DNA of 64,000 nucleotides, taken from Lumnitzera littorea (taxonomy: Eukaryota; Streptophyta; Magnoliopsida; Myrtales; Combretaceae). Below the pieces are notes generated by a model. That model ran no database searches and had not been told where the DNA came from. It was given only the letters and a program-made list of their open reading frames with translations. This document shows positions 1 through 11,968 of the stretch, piece by piece; the first letter of the stretch is position 1; each line of letters begins with the position of its first letter. The position numbers were made by a program, and so were the translations under genes. The stretch spans positions 15,299,330-15,363,329 of the forward strand of contig JAMXBB010000002.1 in NCBI GenBank assembly GCA_024138015.1, in the 5' to 3' direction.

Positions 1-54
1 TTTGATTTGGTATTTGATTTTCTACTTCTTACTAGTATTTTTTGTTGATTGCAA

Positions 55-900
55 ATGGTTGAACGGAACAATTTCAATCCTCTTTACATATCTTCTTCAG
101 ATAATTCAACTATGGCTTTAGGAAGCATAGTTTTTAATGGATCCAATTTCTTAGCTTGGAATCGATTTATTAAAATGGCACTTGGAGCAAAATTTAAGTT
201 AGGATTCATAGATGAAACTCTTACTAAACCGGATGAGAACTCAAATGAATATGCTGAGTGGACGTGTAGTGATTATATGGTGCATTGTTGGTTGCTTAAC
301 ACCATGACAACTGATATTTCATAAAGCCTTTTACATGTTCAATCATTGTTGGAATTGTTGAATGATGTGTGTGAGCAATTTGGTCAGACGAATGGGCCAC
401 TTATTTTTCAATTGCAACATGAATTGATGAATCTTAAGCAAAATAATATGACTATTACATTATACTATAACAAGCTTAAGAAATATTTGGAGGAATTATA
501 GGAGTTGAAACCTTATATTACTTGTTGTTGTGGTCTGTTAAATTACTGTACTTGTGATCTTAGGGAGAAGTTAGTTAAATTTGATTCCTAAACAAAATTG
601 ATTCAATTTTTTATATGATTATTTAAAATGTTTGAAGGAGTGCGAAGTCAAATTCTTTTATATGATCCTTCGTCACCAGTGAACAAAGCATTCTATTTGG
701 TGTTGCAAGTGGAAAAGCAAAAACAACTTACTAGCTTAAGTTCAAGAGATGTTGAAGTTTCTGCTTTCAATGTCTAATAGAAGGCATCCGATACTTTTGT
801 TATGATTACATGATGAGGGAAACCTTATTGCAAGAATTGTAGGCAAGAAGGACATACCATTGAGTCGTGCTTTGAATTAATTGGATACTAGAGTGGTATC
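55..900 (+). pseudogene. Copia gag pseudogene (UBN2-type gag plus zinc knuckle)
   Basis: The ATG at 55 opens a frame of about 90 codons with the gag signature FNGSNFLAWNRFIKMAL, as in plant Copia gag polyproteins. It stops at 324, but recognisable gag coding continues after it with several stops and at least one shift. Around 820-880 a CCHC knuckle can be read (CKNC then EGHTIESC, spacing C-x2-C-x4-H-x4-C), the nucleic-acid-binding motif of gag. Gag would package the element RNA into cytoplasmic particles. The zinc ligands survive although the frame does not. It lies directly upstream of the pol remnant. Confidence 0.85.
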
Positions 901-1099
901 GAGGAAGGAAAGGAAAAAAAGTTAATAGTAGAGGAAATGCTGGTAGAAATATGAATTTGACTGCAAGTCACAATTCTCCTTTTGATCATAACATTGATGC
1001 TACTAATGTGACTTCTAACAGTGATCTTTCTCATATTGATTCAAGTTTTATATAGAATATCGCTTCAAAAGTTTATAAAATGATGAAAATGACATAGGT

Positions 1100-2106
1100 T
1101 CTAAGATAGTTGACATAAGGGCCAGCGATCATATGACTCCTTATTCTTATCCCTTTCATACCAAACAAACACTTTCAAAACCTATTCTTGTTCATTTACT
1201 TGATGGCTTTACCAAAGAAGTCAGTACAATCATTTTTAATCATTCTTTAGTCTTTCATAATGTTTTACTTATTCATGGTTTTCAACACAACTTGCTATTA
1301 GTTTCCAAATTGTTAACAACTTCATCCTTTATGTTAAGAGTTGATAAAACTTATTGCCATTTCCAGGACCGGATATCTAAGAAGGTGATAGCTACAGCTT
1401 AAGTTAAAAGTGGCTTTTACATCTTGAAGTTTGATTGCAATTCTAGTTGTATCTCATCTACTGCCTGTTATTGTAATTCTGTTACAAATTCCAAGTCTTC
1501 TTCATTGTCTTCGATACATGCTCGTCTTAGGCATACATCTTTGTCTAAGTTGGAACATTTAAACTATTGTAAACATTTTGATTTTCATCAATTCCTTTGT
1601 GAGACTTGTCACATAGCCAAAACACATATACTTCCTTTTCATAGGAACTTGAATACATTATAATCTTTATTTAAGCTACTATATATGGATTTATGGGGGC
1701 CTTATCAGGTACCAACTTATAATGGAGAGTAATATTTCCTCACATTGGTGGATGATTTTTCTCGTGCAACATGGGCATATTTGTTGAAGCGTAAATCACA
1801 AGCATGTTATGTTTTAAAGAATTTTTTAGCATACGTGAAGAATCATTTTTCTTATTGTCCTCGCTTTGTTAGAAGTGATAATGGAGATGAGTGTATTTCC
1901 AAGAAATGTCAAACTTTGTTTCAAGACTTTGGTATTATCCATAAAAAATTGGTTTCTTATACTCCTCAACAAAATGGGAGAGTAGAAAGGAAACATAAGC
2001 ATTTGTTGGAGACTTTAAGGGCTCTTAGGATTTATGCTAGTTTACCTTTGGAATTTTAGGGTAATTGTGTTTTAACAGTAACATATTTGATTAATTGAAT
2101 GCCCAC
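1100..2106 (+). pseudogene. Copia protease and integrase, 5' part of broken pol
   Basis: A protease remnant lies near 1105-1140, where the usual DSGA active site reads DIRA before SDHM, so the catalytic motif is lost. Next comes the pre-integrase region with HARLRH and CETC, matching the HHCC zinc-binding fold (about 1525-1620). The integrase core follows: MDLWGP (first Asp, near 1685), RSDNGDE (second Asp, near 1870) and NGRVERKH (Glu, near 1975), so the DDE triad can be read. Stops occur at about 1663 and 2057. The frame is cut at 2106 by a solo LTR and resumes at 5214 with PTKILDWKTPYEVLYG, the usual continuation of Copia integrase. Confidence 0.88.
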
Positions 2107-5100
2107 TGTCACGTCCTGAAGCGGCAGAGTCGTAACAGCCCCCGCCGTGTAAACCATCCTGAGATAGAAGTTGGCCTTACAACCGCTATCTTAGACCTGA
2201 TCTACACAAGGCGTCAACGACTAACCCGCTTTGAAGTAAACAGTTTGTAATTTAAATAAATCATTAATCTAAGAAAGTGAGGAAATATATATATACTATA
2301 ATTCAGCTATTGTAATTAAGGTTTACAATATTTCTCCGTAATATATTTCCTAGTTGTTACATTATTCAAAATGAAAAGTAATTCTAAAATAGAAACTTAA
2401 ACCTTAAAATATGTGTTTATTCTTCACATATTTTTCCTTACTCCCCAGGATCCAGCAGTTGCTAGCTTCATAGTAGTTGTTGCCGCTTCTTAGCCAGCAC
2501 CTGCACAACGTCTATAGGGATGTGAGCAACTACAATTCAGTAAGTAAGGACGGAGGACTTAAAACTATACCATACACACAACAAGGTTTTCAATCACTCA
2601 TTAGGTGCAATGCATGTGCAAGCAAATGCCATCGTACGACGTTGTCCGGCCCGTCGTGAGATTAGAGAAATTGCGCCCGCTCTAATCTGGGTTGAGGAGT
2701 TGCCGTTAATGCAACAGCTCACGACCAAACCCAGGCTTGTGTAATGGAGACCTTGCTCCTCCCGCGACTACCTTCGAACCACTGCCTTCACCCTTGCCGC
2801 GACCTCCTCTCCTGTCACTTAGTTCGACTGAGGATGAAGAAGGGACCATTTTGCAATCCTGCGCTATCCCTTCCGAAGGGGTCGGTATTTGGTCGGAGAG
2901 TCCTAAATCCCCTAACGGGTTGCCATGCATGTTCGATTATGATTACTGGTCGTATATTTGATTAAGTCCAATTTAGGGTGATCAATCATTACATACAATT
3001 CATACAACATGTGCCAAAACAACAAACAGAATCATAGCATCACCCATAATCAAGCACATTCACACATTCAACTATCTAACAAGCACAACCAAGCATAATC
3101 TTAAGCCTCCAAAAATACAGCATCGTATTAATCCCAACTTACCTCGACTCCTCGTTCGCTCACTCGAGGTTCGATTTGCTCAGGCCATCGCCGGTTATCC
3201 CTATAACACGAACGTGGTTTCAGCTTTTCATATAAATATTATAGGTTCGTTTTATCCTACAATGCTTATTGTTAGGTTTTGTTTAAGGTTTAATATGCCT
3301 AATTATCTAGGTATTAAGTCTTTTATAATTATTCTAGGTTTGGGGTTAAGTTCAGGTTCGGTTTTCGCATCGATTTCTAAACCAGATTTTTAGTTCGATT
3401 TTTAAGTAATGTTTTAGATTCCAACCCTAAAAATCCGTTTCAACCTATAATGTGAAATTAATCACATTACTTCCCGATCTCTTAAATACCATTATTAACT
3501 CTAATTAGTATTTTATTCCATCTAGTACACTTAAATCCCTATTTGTGTACTGAATTTACTCATAATATGAGAAATTTTTACATTTTTCATATAATTACAT
3601 AAATTCAAGTTTTCATATCAGATTTATTATATATCCCTATTATTTATATAATATCAATTTTTATCCTAATATTTTCTATTTATTATATTTTCAAAAATTA
3701 CACATTATGCATTATTGCATATTATGCACATAATGCATTTCTAATATTTCTATTACCCTAATTACCATCTCTAAACATCAATTATTATTTTAAAATGTCT
3801 AAATCCATCCTAAATTAGATTTTACTCCAAATTTCCCTAATTTACAAAATTTAACTATTTTTCCTATTACTCATTTACTACATAATTAACCTAATAATTA
3901 CATCTAACACCCTAAATCCTATAAGTATCATACACCATCAGATTTCAACATCCTAAAACATCTACTTATTCACTAAGTCAGTAATTAATAATTTAATTAC
4001 TTAATTAATCTTAAATTACCCATTTTATGCCTCATTTTAGGGCCTAAAAATTATCTAAAAATTTCAAAAATTAATTTTTGAAAAAGGGCTTCATAGCACT
4101 GTTCTATATCATCTGAGTAATCTACACAAAAATTTTGGGCTTGAAACTACACTCCTAAGATCATTTATTTCTAAACCGAAATGTGCTCGGTTTTGCACGA
4201 TTTCTTAAGGATCATATACTACGGAACATAATTTCATCAAAATAATATTTTTTCTACAAACTACATACAAAAATATCCCAGAATAACAAAATTCATAATT
4301 TTCTAATTATAATTACTATTTTTACAAATTTTCACAAAATCAGGCTAGAAATCGGACTCACCGATTTGGGTGGCTCCGGCCACCGCGGGCCGTTGTGGCC
4401 TTGTCGACCGGCCTGGGCGCTGCCACCACCGTGTAGTGGTGGTGGCCGTCCACTTCCAGCTGCTCGTCTGGTGGGGGTTCCCTTTAGAAGCCCTAATTGC
4501 ACAGATTTTTTTCTAATTTTTTCCAAATCGAATTTTTCTCTCAAATTTCGACTCTCCCTAATTTTCTCTGATTCCCAACTGTCCAAATGAGTTCCTGGAT
4601 TTTTCCTGCTATTTATAAGGTTTTAGTGTAATTATTGTGCATTAATTTGATGGGATTTTGCCTCAATTCCTTAATTTTTGGCTTTTTGTTTGTTCAATTC
4701 TTATTGGATAATTTTTCTTTTTCTGATTTGAACCTGCCACGACCTGATCTTGCTTCAGTTATCCACTTCTGATTTTTTTCTGATTTTTATATAATTATTT
4801 TGTATTTTTCTTTAATTATTTACTTAGTTTTCGGCCTATTTCACTAATTGTGCGTATTTTTATCTACACGTAAATACATGTAGGGTGCACGTGAACATCC
4901 CTAAATATTATTTTGGTCATTCTAAAATTTTTAGTATACATATAATCTATCTCTAATAATTTATTAGTTATTATATTACACTTTTTGCCTTTTCAGTAAT
5001 TAGCAGTTATTATGCTTAAAATTTGAAAATTTTATAGTCTCCTATTTTACTACTTATTTTTTTAAATTTAAGTTTACAGGGTCATTTTTACTGGTATCTT

Positions 5101-5208
5101 GTTAAATAGTTTATAATTTGGGTTTGATCGGATCTTTTAACCGATCGCCCTAAACCTTGAGTTCTAAGTTCAATCCTACGGTTACTTGGCTGAACTTTGG
5201 GGCTTACA
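2107..5208 (+). mobile_element. Solo LTR, family 1 (copy F1), 3.1 kb
   Basis: Starts TGTCACG and ends GGCTTACA, with the 5 bp duplication cccac at 2102-2106 and 5209-5213. No retroelement coding lies between, so this is a solo LTR, the product of recombination between two LTRs of a full element. It closely matches 35062-38186 along its whole length, and more distantly 27130-39183 and (reverse) 50216-56022. It holds a G/C-rich middle with a GCCACCACC/GGTGGTGGC hairpin (4422-4446). Short frames in it are chance ORFs. It is probably of Ty3/gypsy origin, but the internal region is absent, so the lineage is open. Confidence 0.93.
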
Positions 5209-7325
5209 CCCACTAAAATACTTGATTGGAAGACTCCATATGAAGTACTTTATGGCAATGTTCGTTCATTTGATCATCTAAGGATCATAGGTTTTTTGTG
5301 TTTCATTCTTAAGATTGGTGATATTAAGGATAAGTTTGCTAATAAAGGGATTCAATGTGTGTTCTTGGGATATGCCTATGAGCATAAGGCATATAAAGTC
5401 TTTGATATACAGAATAAGAAAGTATTGATAAGCAGAGATGTAATGTTTTTCAAAGAAAAATTTCCTTATAAAGATTGCATTGACTGCGCAGATAATTCAA
5501 GGTTTCCTATTACTGAGTCCCTTTCTTCTCCTCTAGATTTGCCTCCTATTTCTTTTTCTGTTGATGACATTATTTATAGTTGCCTTCTATATATTCTTCT
5601 TCAAGTGTTCCTTCTTCTGTTGTTCTTGTTATTCAAACTCCTATTCCTCTACTTGTTCGCCAATCTACTCGCTCCCATAATCCTTCTAAATGGCTATATG
5701 ATAATGTTCATTCTCTTCATCTAACTCATGCACCCATTGTTTCTCCTTCATCTTCCACCTATCCATTATTCTCTCCTTCTTCTTTTGTGTCCTATTCTTC
5801 TAACTTTGTTACATGTATGGCTAATGTGTTACTAATAAAGGAGCTTAATTCATTTGCTTAAGCTTCACAAGATAATCAATGGAATGAGACTATGCACCAA
5901 TAGCTTTAAGCTCTTGAATCTAACAACACTTAGGAACTTACTACTTCGCTTAAGAGTAAATGACCCATTGGTTGTAAATGGGTCTATAAAATTAAATATG
6001 AAGTTAATGGTAGTTTTGAGCAATATAAAGCTCGCCTAGTTACTAAGGGTTATACACAAGTGGAGGGTCAAGATTATCATACCATTTTTTCTCTTGTAGC
6101 TCATCTTATTAATGTGCAATTTTTGTTAACTGTTGCAACTATTAGAAAGTGGCTTATATTTCAAGTTGATGCCAATATTGTATTTCTTCATGAATCATTG
6201 GATGAAGAAATTTATATAGAGCCATCTCCTGGATATCATAAAGCACAGCTAGGTTAAGTATGTCTCTTGTTAAAGTCCTTATATGGCCTAAAGCAAGCTT
6301 CTTAACAGTGGAATCCTAAAATCAGCAAGTTTCTTATTCATCTTGGCTTTACTCAATCATCTCATGATACATCTTTATTCACTCGTATGGATTTACAAGG
6401 TTTTGTTACCATTCTTCTATATGTAGATGATATGCTGATTTCTGATGATGCAGTGGATGCTATTTTTGAGATAAAACATTAATTACATTGTAAATTCACA
6501 ATCAAGGACCTTGGTATTGCTAAATACTTTCTTGGTATTGAACTCTATAGGTTTGATGCAAGGATTCTTCTTTAACAACGAAAGTACTTATTTGATATTC
6601 TTGTTGATGCCGAACTTTTTGCTGCTGAACCACTCAATATTCCTTTCTCATCAGGTGGCAATCTCTATATAGATGTAAGGGAGCCATTAGATGATCCATC
6701 GTTTTACAGAAAGTTATTTGGTTGTTTCTTATATCTTACATTAATACAACTGGATATTTCTTTTTTAGTCCACAAGCTAAGTTAGTTCTTAGCTAAATTA
6801 TGTGTTAGACATTTAAAGGCTTTGTTTCATGTCCTTAGATATCTTAAAGGATCTGTAGACTCTAGCATTTTTTAGTTTGCATCATCATCTTTGGATATGA
6901 TATCTATCTTAGGATTTTGTGTTTTGCTTGGTACATCTCTTCTCAACTGGAAAACAAAAAAGCAAAATACTATATCCACTTTATCCATCGAGGTTGAGTA
7001 TAGATCTATAGCTAGCGCTATTAAGGAACTTCTTTGGACATCATATGTCTTGCAAGATTTAGGCATTCCTATCTCCTTTCCTATTAAGCGCTTTTGTGAT
7101 AATAAATCTACATAGTTGTTAGCTAGTCATCCTTGTCATCACAACAAAACCAAACATATTGCTCTTAATGCATACTTCACACGTGACCAGATTGCCAAAG
7201 GATTTCTCAAAACTTCTTTTGTTTCGTCTAAACAATAGCTTGTTGATTTCTTGACAAAGGGAGTGTCTATTGATCAACTTAACTTTGAAAGACTCAAGTT
7301 AGGCCTTCGATTGGCTCTACCTTAA
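5209..7325 (+). pseudogene. Copia integrase C-terminus, reverse transcriptase and RNase H (broken)
   Basis: The frame resumes after the insert with the integrase C-terminal region (LDWKTPYEVLYG, then GIQCVFLGY, ending near 5480). RT begins near 5960 with the GCKWVYKIK-like segment and continues through KARLVTKGYTQVEG, FQVDAN and SLYGLKQAS to the polymerase motif YVDD at 6420-6431. RNase H shows KTKKQNTISTLS, then FCDNKST, then HNKTKHIAL near 7140-7165, and a terminal LVDFLTKGVSIDQLNF segment. The end is a stop at 7323-7325. At least eight in-frame stops and several shifts make it non-functional, although the YVDD motif is intact. Confidence 0.9.
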
Positions 7326-7336
7326 GGAGTAGGGTT

Positions 7337-7351
7337 AAGGTGAGGGGGAGG
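7337..7351 (+). promoter_or_regulatory. Polypurine tract of the Copia element
   Basis: The purine run aaggtgagggggagg sits a few bases after the pol stop and directly before the inferred 3' LTR. This is the position and composition of the second-strand DNA synthesis primer in LTR elements. Confidence 0.8.
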
Positions 7352-7543
7352 TATTATAATATACTATATACAATTATTTAACAAATTGAATCAGTTAGAT
7401 TAGTTACCTATTAAGAAGTTAGAATAGAATTAGTTAAGCAAGCTTAGTTAGTTAGTTTTGTCTATATATATGAACAAACCTTCTACAAGTGTAATTAATT
7501 TTTCATTTCGTTTCTATTGAATACACACTTTTATTCTCTAACA
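7352..7543 (+). mobile_element. Copia 3' LTR, about 192 bp
   Basis: The LTR is taken to start right after the polypurine tract. The first bases read TATTATAATATAC, probably a mutated TGTTATAATATAC. It is taken to end at CTCTAACA (7543). It contains a TATA-like string at about 7463-7471 followed by a T-rich region, as expected for a short Copia LTR with promoter and polyadenylation functions. The 5' LTR is outside the window, so the ends cannot be confirmed by comparing two LTRs. The 3' end could be a few bases off. Confidence 0.6.
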
Positions 7544-8303
7544 GTAGTTTTCTTGCGTGAGTTCTTGATTAACACAACTAGCAACTGCTGCTCAGGTTGG
7601 TTTACAACCTATTCATTTTGTTTAGATGTAAGGGAGGCTAAAGAATAGAGAAAGACAATAATTGACATCGAAAATTTGTGGTGTTTCTAATTGATTGTTT
7701 ACACTTTTATAGTGATGTTGCATGCTATACTACTTACTAGCAGTGTAGGCCAAATACAATTTTGAAGTCGAATTTGAATAGTTTAGTGAGATATAATATA
7801 ATACCTACTATCAGCCTTAAGAAAAAGGGACATTGTTATTAGAGTTGCTTTCAACTTTACAATGATCGGATCTGTATGGATTTATATATATGTTTGTTTA
7901 AAAACTCTAAACCAATTTGAAAAGCTAACTTATAAAGTAATAATTAAAATAAATATATAAATATTACAATGTAAATGTTCGAAGGGTAATAGTTAACTAA
8001 ATGGTTATAGCATAACACTTAACTCTTTATGTTTTAAGTTATTGTGGTTCACATTTTTCAATTTTTTTTTTTTGTAAAATTTATATTAAGATAAAGTTTA
8101 GTGTCGTATAACAACATCATAATGTATTACCATCTTTAGCTTCCATCCCTTCTGTATTAAAAAGGAGCTAATGTCACGGATAGTATTAAAACCTTACTAA
8201 AATATGCAATTTATTGAAGTTTTTGTTGTCAGTTTACTAACTAAACCAACTCTATTAAATTTGTTTGTTGATGTTGATATAAGGATGAATTAGGAATTAA
8301 TTG
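7544..8303. other. Unassigned DNA between the Copia and Tekay elements
   Basis: AT-rich, with no ORF I recognise. Bases 7585-7622 read like a short coding-type stretch, but there is no support for a gene. Bases 8299-8303 (aattg) directly precede the gypsy LTR and do not match the five bases after its far end (ggatg at 40756-40760). A GGATG occurs 16 bp further left (8283-8287). Confidence 0.5.
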
Positions 8304-10600
8304 TGTAAAACCTAAAAATAAAAAGAAAAATAAAATAAAAGGTTACATAATTTAAGGGCAAGTGTGATATTAACAAAACTATCAAAGGGTATTTTGGATA
8401 TAGGAAAATGTTTGCAAACCTTAAGTATAAAAGCTACACTTAGGGTTTGAGAAACCTTTTTCTTGCAAACCTCTCACACGAACAATTTTTGTTCTAGGGT
8501 TCCTACATATCTCTTCAACCAAGTAAAGTTATTAATGCGTTTAGAGAAGATTCATCATAAGAGAGTATCGATAAGTCATGCTAATCTCATTTTCAATTGG
8601 AATCTTGTTCAAAAGATATTAAAAATTCATTTTTCTAGCTAGGGTAGTGAGAAAAATGAATTTAAAGAGGAAACTTGGGAGTACTACATCAAATCTTTGG
8701 TGGTACGTTTGAGTTTAAGGTAGGAGACACAAGGTAAGGTGGTTTAGAGTGGTTCCTAATACGTTTTTGTTTGAAACTTTCAAGAATTTTCATTTTTTCA
8801 TTCATTCATTTTTTTTTTTTTTTTTTTACGTAGGGTGCTATAGGAAATGAATTTGGGTTTTGTCTTGAATACCCTATAGCATGTTTTTGGGGGGTAAAAG
8901 CATTATTGTTGGATCATAAAAGGTAAGTGATGTGGTTAGCTTATATGTATGTTCTTATTTAAGTTTTGTCATTGCAAATTGTTAAGATCAATCTAAATTT
9001 GTGGATTTGTTGTGGGTTGAGATGATATTTAGATTGGTGTAGAGATGTTTTTCTGTTGGGAAAATGATTTAAGAGTGTCGATTTTTGAAATGGCAAAGAG
9101 TGGGGTTGTACACAGGGGATAAATGCGTTGCTGCAATCTACAAAATTTTATAGATTGTAGTAGGCCTTTGGATGCGACCCCCCATAGCATCCGGATGCTA
9201 AGGCTTGACATGCTCCACCTTTCGAACATGGCGTCTGGATGCTAGATGAACTAGCATCTAGACGGCCTGATCCACGTTTCTTGTAGCGATGTTCCTTTGA
9301 GTTTTCTAAGGTTGTTCGAAGTTGTTTTCCTATCCTAAACCCTTTTCTAAGCTATTCTAATCAAGAATCATCACCCAAAACATCTTATAAATCATCTAAC
9401 TTCCTAGTGATCCTAGATTGCTTATGTGATTCTTAAGTAAACTTGAGACGGTTGAGTTTTTATGTTGAGAACATCATTAGTTGAGCTTCAAAATTAAGTG
9501 AGCGTATTGTTTCTCATATGAATAGGTTATGAGGCATTTGATTTAGTTTTTGAGTAAATGTTACAATCATGTACGAGGTTTGTATAATGTTTGTGCGTAT
9601 ATAGGATTAGAAATGCTAAATGGACTTAATGGAAACTTGACTTATATAAGTATACTGTTTGTGCTTGGCTGGGCCTATGGGATCAAGAAGATTAGACCTT
9701 GGGATAGTACCTCAATAATCCTTACATTACGGTGTCCTGAATGGAGTCACACTAGAAAATGATTTAAGTAGATTTAAGTTGATTCTCAGTTCCTAGGGTG
9801 TTGGTGAAGGCCTAACACTAATACCTATATATATATATTATATATTGTGTGTTAAAGTCATGAGTTACTCTAAGTTTCGAGATGCCAAAACTATGTTGCT
9901 CTTTGAACCTAAATAAAAATGATAAATTGTGATTGTTTCATTTAGTTTTAATGTTTTAGTTAATGTGTGTATATACTTGTGTATTACCATGTGATCATGT
10001 GCTTGTATTTGATACCTTATACTAGGCTTTTGCTCATCCCTTAGGGTTTTATATTTTTAGATGTAGGTACAATTTTAGGTAATTTCAAGGAGTATTATAG
10101 TAACTATGGGTATTATGGTGATGAAATTGATTTTTATGATTGTTATTACGATTTTGGTGATGGTTTGGCATAGCTAGTTGGCTTTATGAAACTTGTTCAA
10201 ATAATTTATCAAACTTTTTTTATTTTCATTTATTTGCTGTTACTTGGGTCCAAAGAAGTCACCTGAGACTTCTTAAGTTGTTAATTGGCAATATTAAGTT
10301 TTAAAGTTTTGAAGATATGAGATGTTGAGTTTTGCTTTATGGCATTTGAGACAGTTATTAAAGTTTATGTTAAGTTATTTTATTTGAATAAAATATAGTG
10401 AAGATTTGATCATTTGCATTTATTGGTGAATTGAGGATGTTTCAAGACATCCTTGAAAAATGTTGCATGTGAGTTTATACAAGTGACAGGTGATTAATGC
10501 GGCATGTGATGACAATAGCAGGTGTTTTAGATGCATGACATATCAATATATTTTATGGCCATGTAGCAAGCTATAATTTCCCAAGTTTTTGAACATTACA
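8304..10600 (+). mobile_element. 5' LTR of the Tekay-type element
   Basis: Runs from TGTAAAACCT to CATTACA, 2297 bp. It is matched through its length by the 3' LTR, which starts TGTAAAACCC at 26436 and ends ATTACA at 40755. A TATA-like tataaaa lies at 8426-8432; the 3' LTR has a mutated version (tacaaaa). It contains a T-run at 8811-8826, an inverted repeat at 9230-9267 and a short AT repeat near 9828-9845. Chance ORFs inside (for example 9029-9229 and 9550-9762) have no coding signal. Confidence 0.92.
9230..9267. other. Stem-loop conserved between both LTRs of the Tekay-type element
   Basis: The left arm ggcgtctggatgctag and right arm ctagcatctagacggcc are near-perfect reverse complements around a 5 nt loop. 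The 3' LTR keeps the same hairpin at 39394-39430 with different substitutions. A further palindrome (agcatccggatgct) lies at 9185-9198. The ancestral arms were probably GCGTCCGGACGC-like and CpG-rich. Role unknown. Confidence 0.7.
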
Positions 10601-10607
10601 ACTTTAG

Positions 10608-10620
10608 TGGTATTAAAGCC
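10608..10620 (+). promoter_or_regulatory. Primer binding site, tRNA-Met type
   Basis: The sequence tggtattaaagcc starts eight bases after the 5' LTR and matches the usual plant tRNA-Met primer site TGGTATCAGAGCC at 11 of 13 positions. It would prime minus-strand DNA synthesis. Confidence 0.85.
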
Positions 10621-11293
10621 TTAAGTTTCAAATCTAAATCATAGACAACCTAGGCTTGAACCTTAGTAAAAGTAACCTATGAGTTAAGGTGTTATAACTT
10701 TATTGTATTAATGAGATGAGTAGCATATAAGGTTGTATTGAGTTTTGTATATGAAGTAGTTCAATCTGTTTATATTCCTAGTAATCCTTTCCTTTCTCAT
10801 ACTTATAGTAGATTTAAGTTATTTACCCCTTCCTTTGAAACCAATTTACATGACTTTGTTCACGTGTTTCATCTTGTAGCATGTTTAGATATGGTGTTAC
10901 TTATAGCTCATCTTCATATCCTCAGGGTTGCAGGGACACCAACCCAAATTGCATCCCCTTACCAAACCAAAATTAGGCTTAGATAGGTTTTGCCACCTCA
11001 AGGGTAGAGACCTTCACCACCAGCCTAAGGCTAACCCATCCTTTGCCAAACTCAGGTTTAGTAGACTCAAGGCTAAGAGTAGATTTATGCTCCCTAAGGC
11101 ATGCTTACCCTAAACTCAATCCAGCATTAGTATGACTAGGGACAGGGATTGGACACAGTGATTGTTGCTCAAGTTTTAAACTTAATGAATGCCATGATTT
11201 GGGTGTTGGTGTAGTAGTAGCAACAAATTCAAAGGGGGCATGCAAGTAGCTTAGGCAAATGCTAAGATTTGGAGATAGGAAAGGCAAGCTACT
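10621..11293 (+). other. Untranslated leader and decayed gag start of the Tekay-type element
   Basis: Lies between the primer site and the recognisable gag core. Short frames exist (10738-10986 and 10928-11113) but none resembles a known domain. Bases 10925-11110 have a Pro/Lys/His-rich translation that could be a decayed gag N-terminus. Confidence 0.45.
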
Positions 11294-11968
11294 ATGGACA
11301 TTGGTATAGGTGGTCGTACCGGTGGGAACACTTTTGATCGGTTTGTAAAGATAACTTGGGACTTTCACTTCAAGCCAAATGATCCAGTAGGAACTGAGGA
11401 ATGGGTCATTGAGTTAAAGAAGTCCTTTGCTATGGTGAAAGTATTAGATAATAGGAAGGTGACCTATGCTACCTTCTTTCTAAAAGGTTCTATAACCCAT
11501 TAGTGGGAGAATACTTCCAGGACTGATAGAAATGCAACTGGTCCTATCATTTGTAAAGGATTCAAGCAGCTATTCTTTGATAAGTTCTTTCTTAACAACA
11601 CTAAAGAATGGATGGAGCTAGCTTACTAGACACTGTTGCAGGGTAATTTTACAGTATCAAAATAAGAGACGGAGCTAAATTACTTAGCTCGTTTCTTACC
11701 AGAGTTGATTAGATGGGTTGAGAGGTTACGTACTAGATAGTTCATCTTTGGGTTAGAGCTTGAGCTGCAAGGGAGGATGGTAGGGTTTAGGGGCACTTAT
11801 GTTGAGACAGTTGAACAGGTAAGGAGCGTAAAGCAGGGTATGAGAAGGAAGGAGGAGCTGCTGGCCCATAGAGAGAAAAAGGCCCTAAGTAAGAGGCCTA
11901 TGCCTAGTTATGGACCACCATAGCAGTTCAAGAGACGTATACTGGGCATCATGATCAGAGAGGGTAGT
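11294..11968 (+). pseudogene. Ty3/gypsy gag (capsid region), 5' part
   Basis: The frame at 11294-11503 reads NTFDRFVKITW, then DPVGTEEWVIELKKSFA, then KVTYATFFLKGSITHW. This is the retrotransposon gag (RVE-gag/UBN-like) capsid block of plant gypsy elements. After a stop at about 11502 the same coding continues (CKGFKQLFFDKFF, then ETELNYLARFLPELIRW, then EQVRSVKQGMRRKEELL) with several stops. The sequence breaks at 11968, where a TG...CA insertion begins, and resumes at 20011 with a degenerate zinc knuckle. Gag forms the cytoplasmic particle. It is dead here. Confidence 0.88.

Larger units (their letters stand above)
1..7543 (+). mobile_element. Degenerate Ty1/Copia LTR retrotransposon, 5' end outside the window
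   Basis: Read in order on the plus strand are a Copia gag, a CCHC zinc knuckle, a broken protease, a GAG-pre-integrase/HHCC region, an integrase core, RT with YVDD, RNase H, a purine-rich polypurine tract and a short 3' LTR. The order PR-IN-RT-RH defines the Copia superfamily. Many stop codons and frame changes show it is dead. The 5' LTR and primer site must lie left of base 1. It is interrupted by a solo LTR at 2107-5208, and removing that insert rejoins the integrase reading frame. Confidence 0.93.

Noticed and set aside
4332..4590. Overlapping plus and minus ORFs of 74-84 codons in the GC-rich middle of solo LTR F1 (and the same at 37281-37539 in F2).
   Set aside because: They open only because the LTR middle is GC-rich and has few stops. 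Both strands are open, there is no domain, and the position is repeated with the LTR.
10738..11113. Two overlapping ORFs in the leader of the Tekay-type element, considered as an extra gene.
   Set aside because: No domain. Position between primer site and gag makes them leader or decayed gag start.
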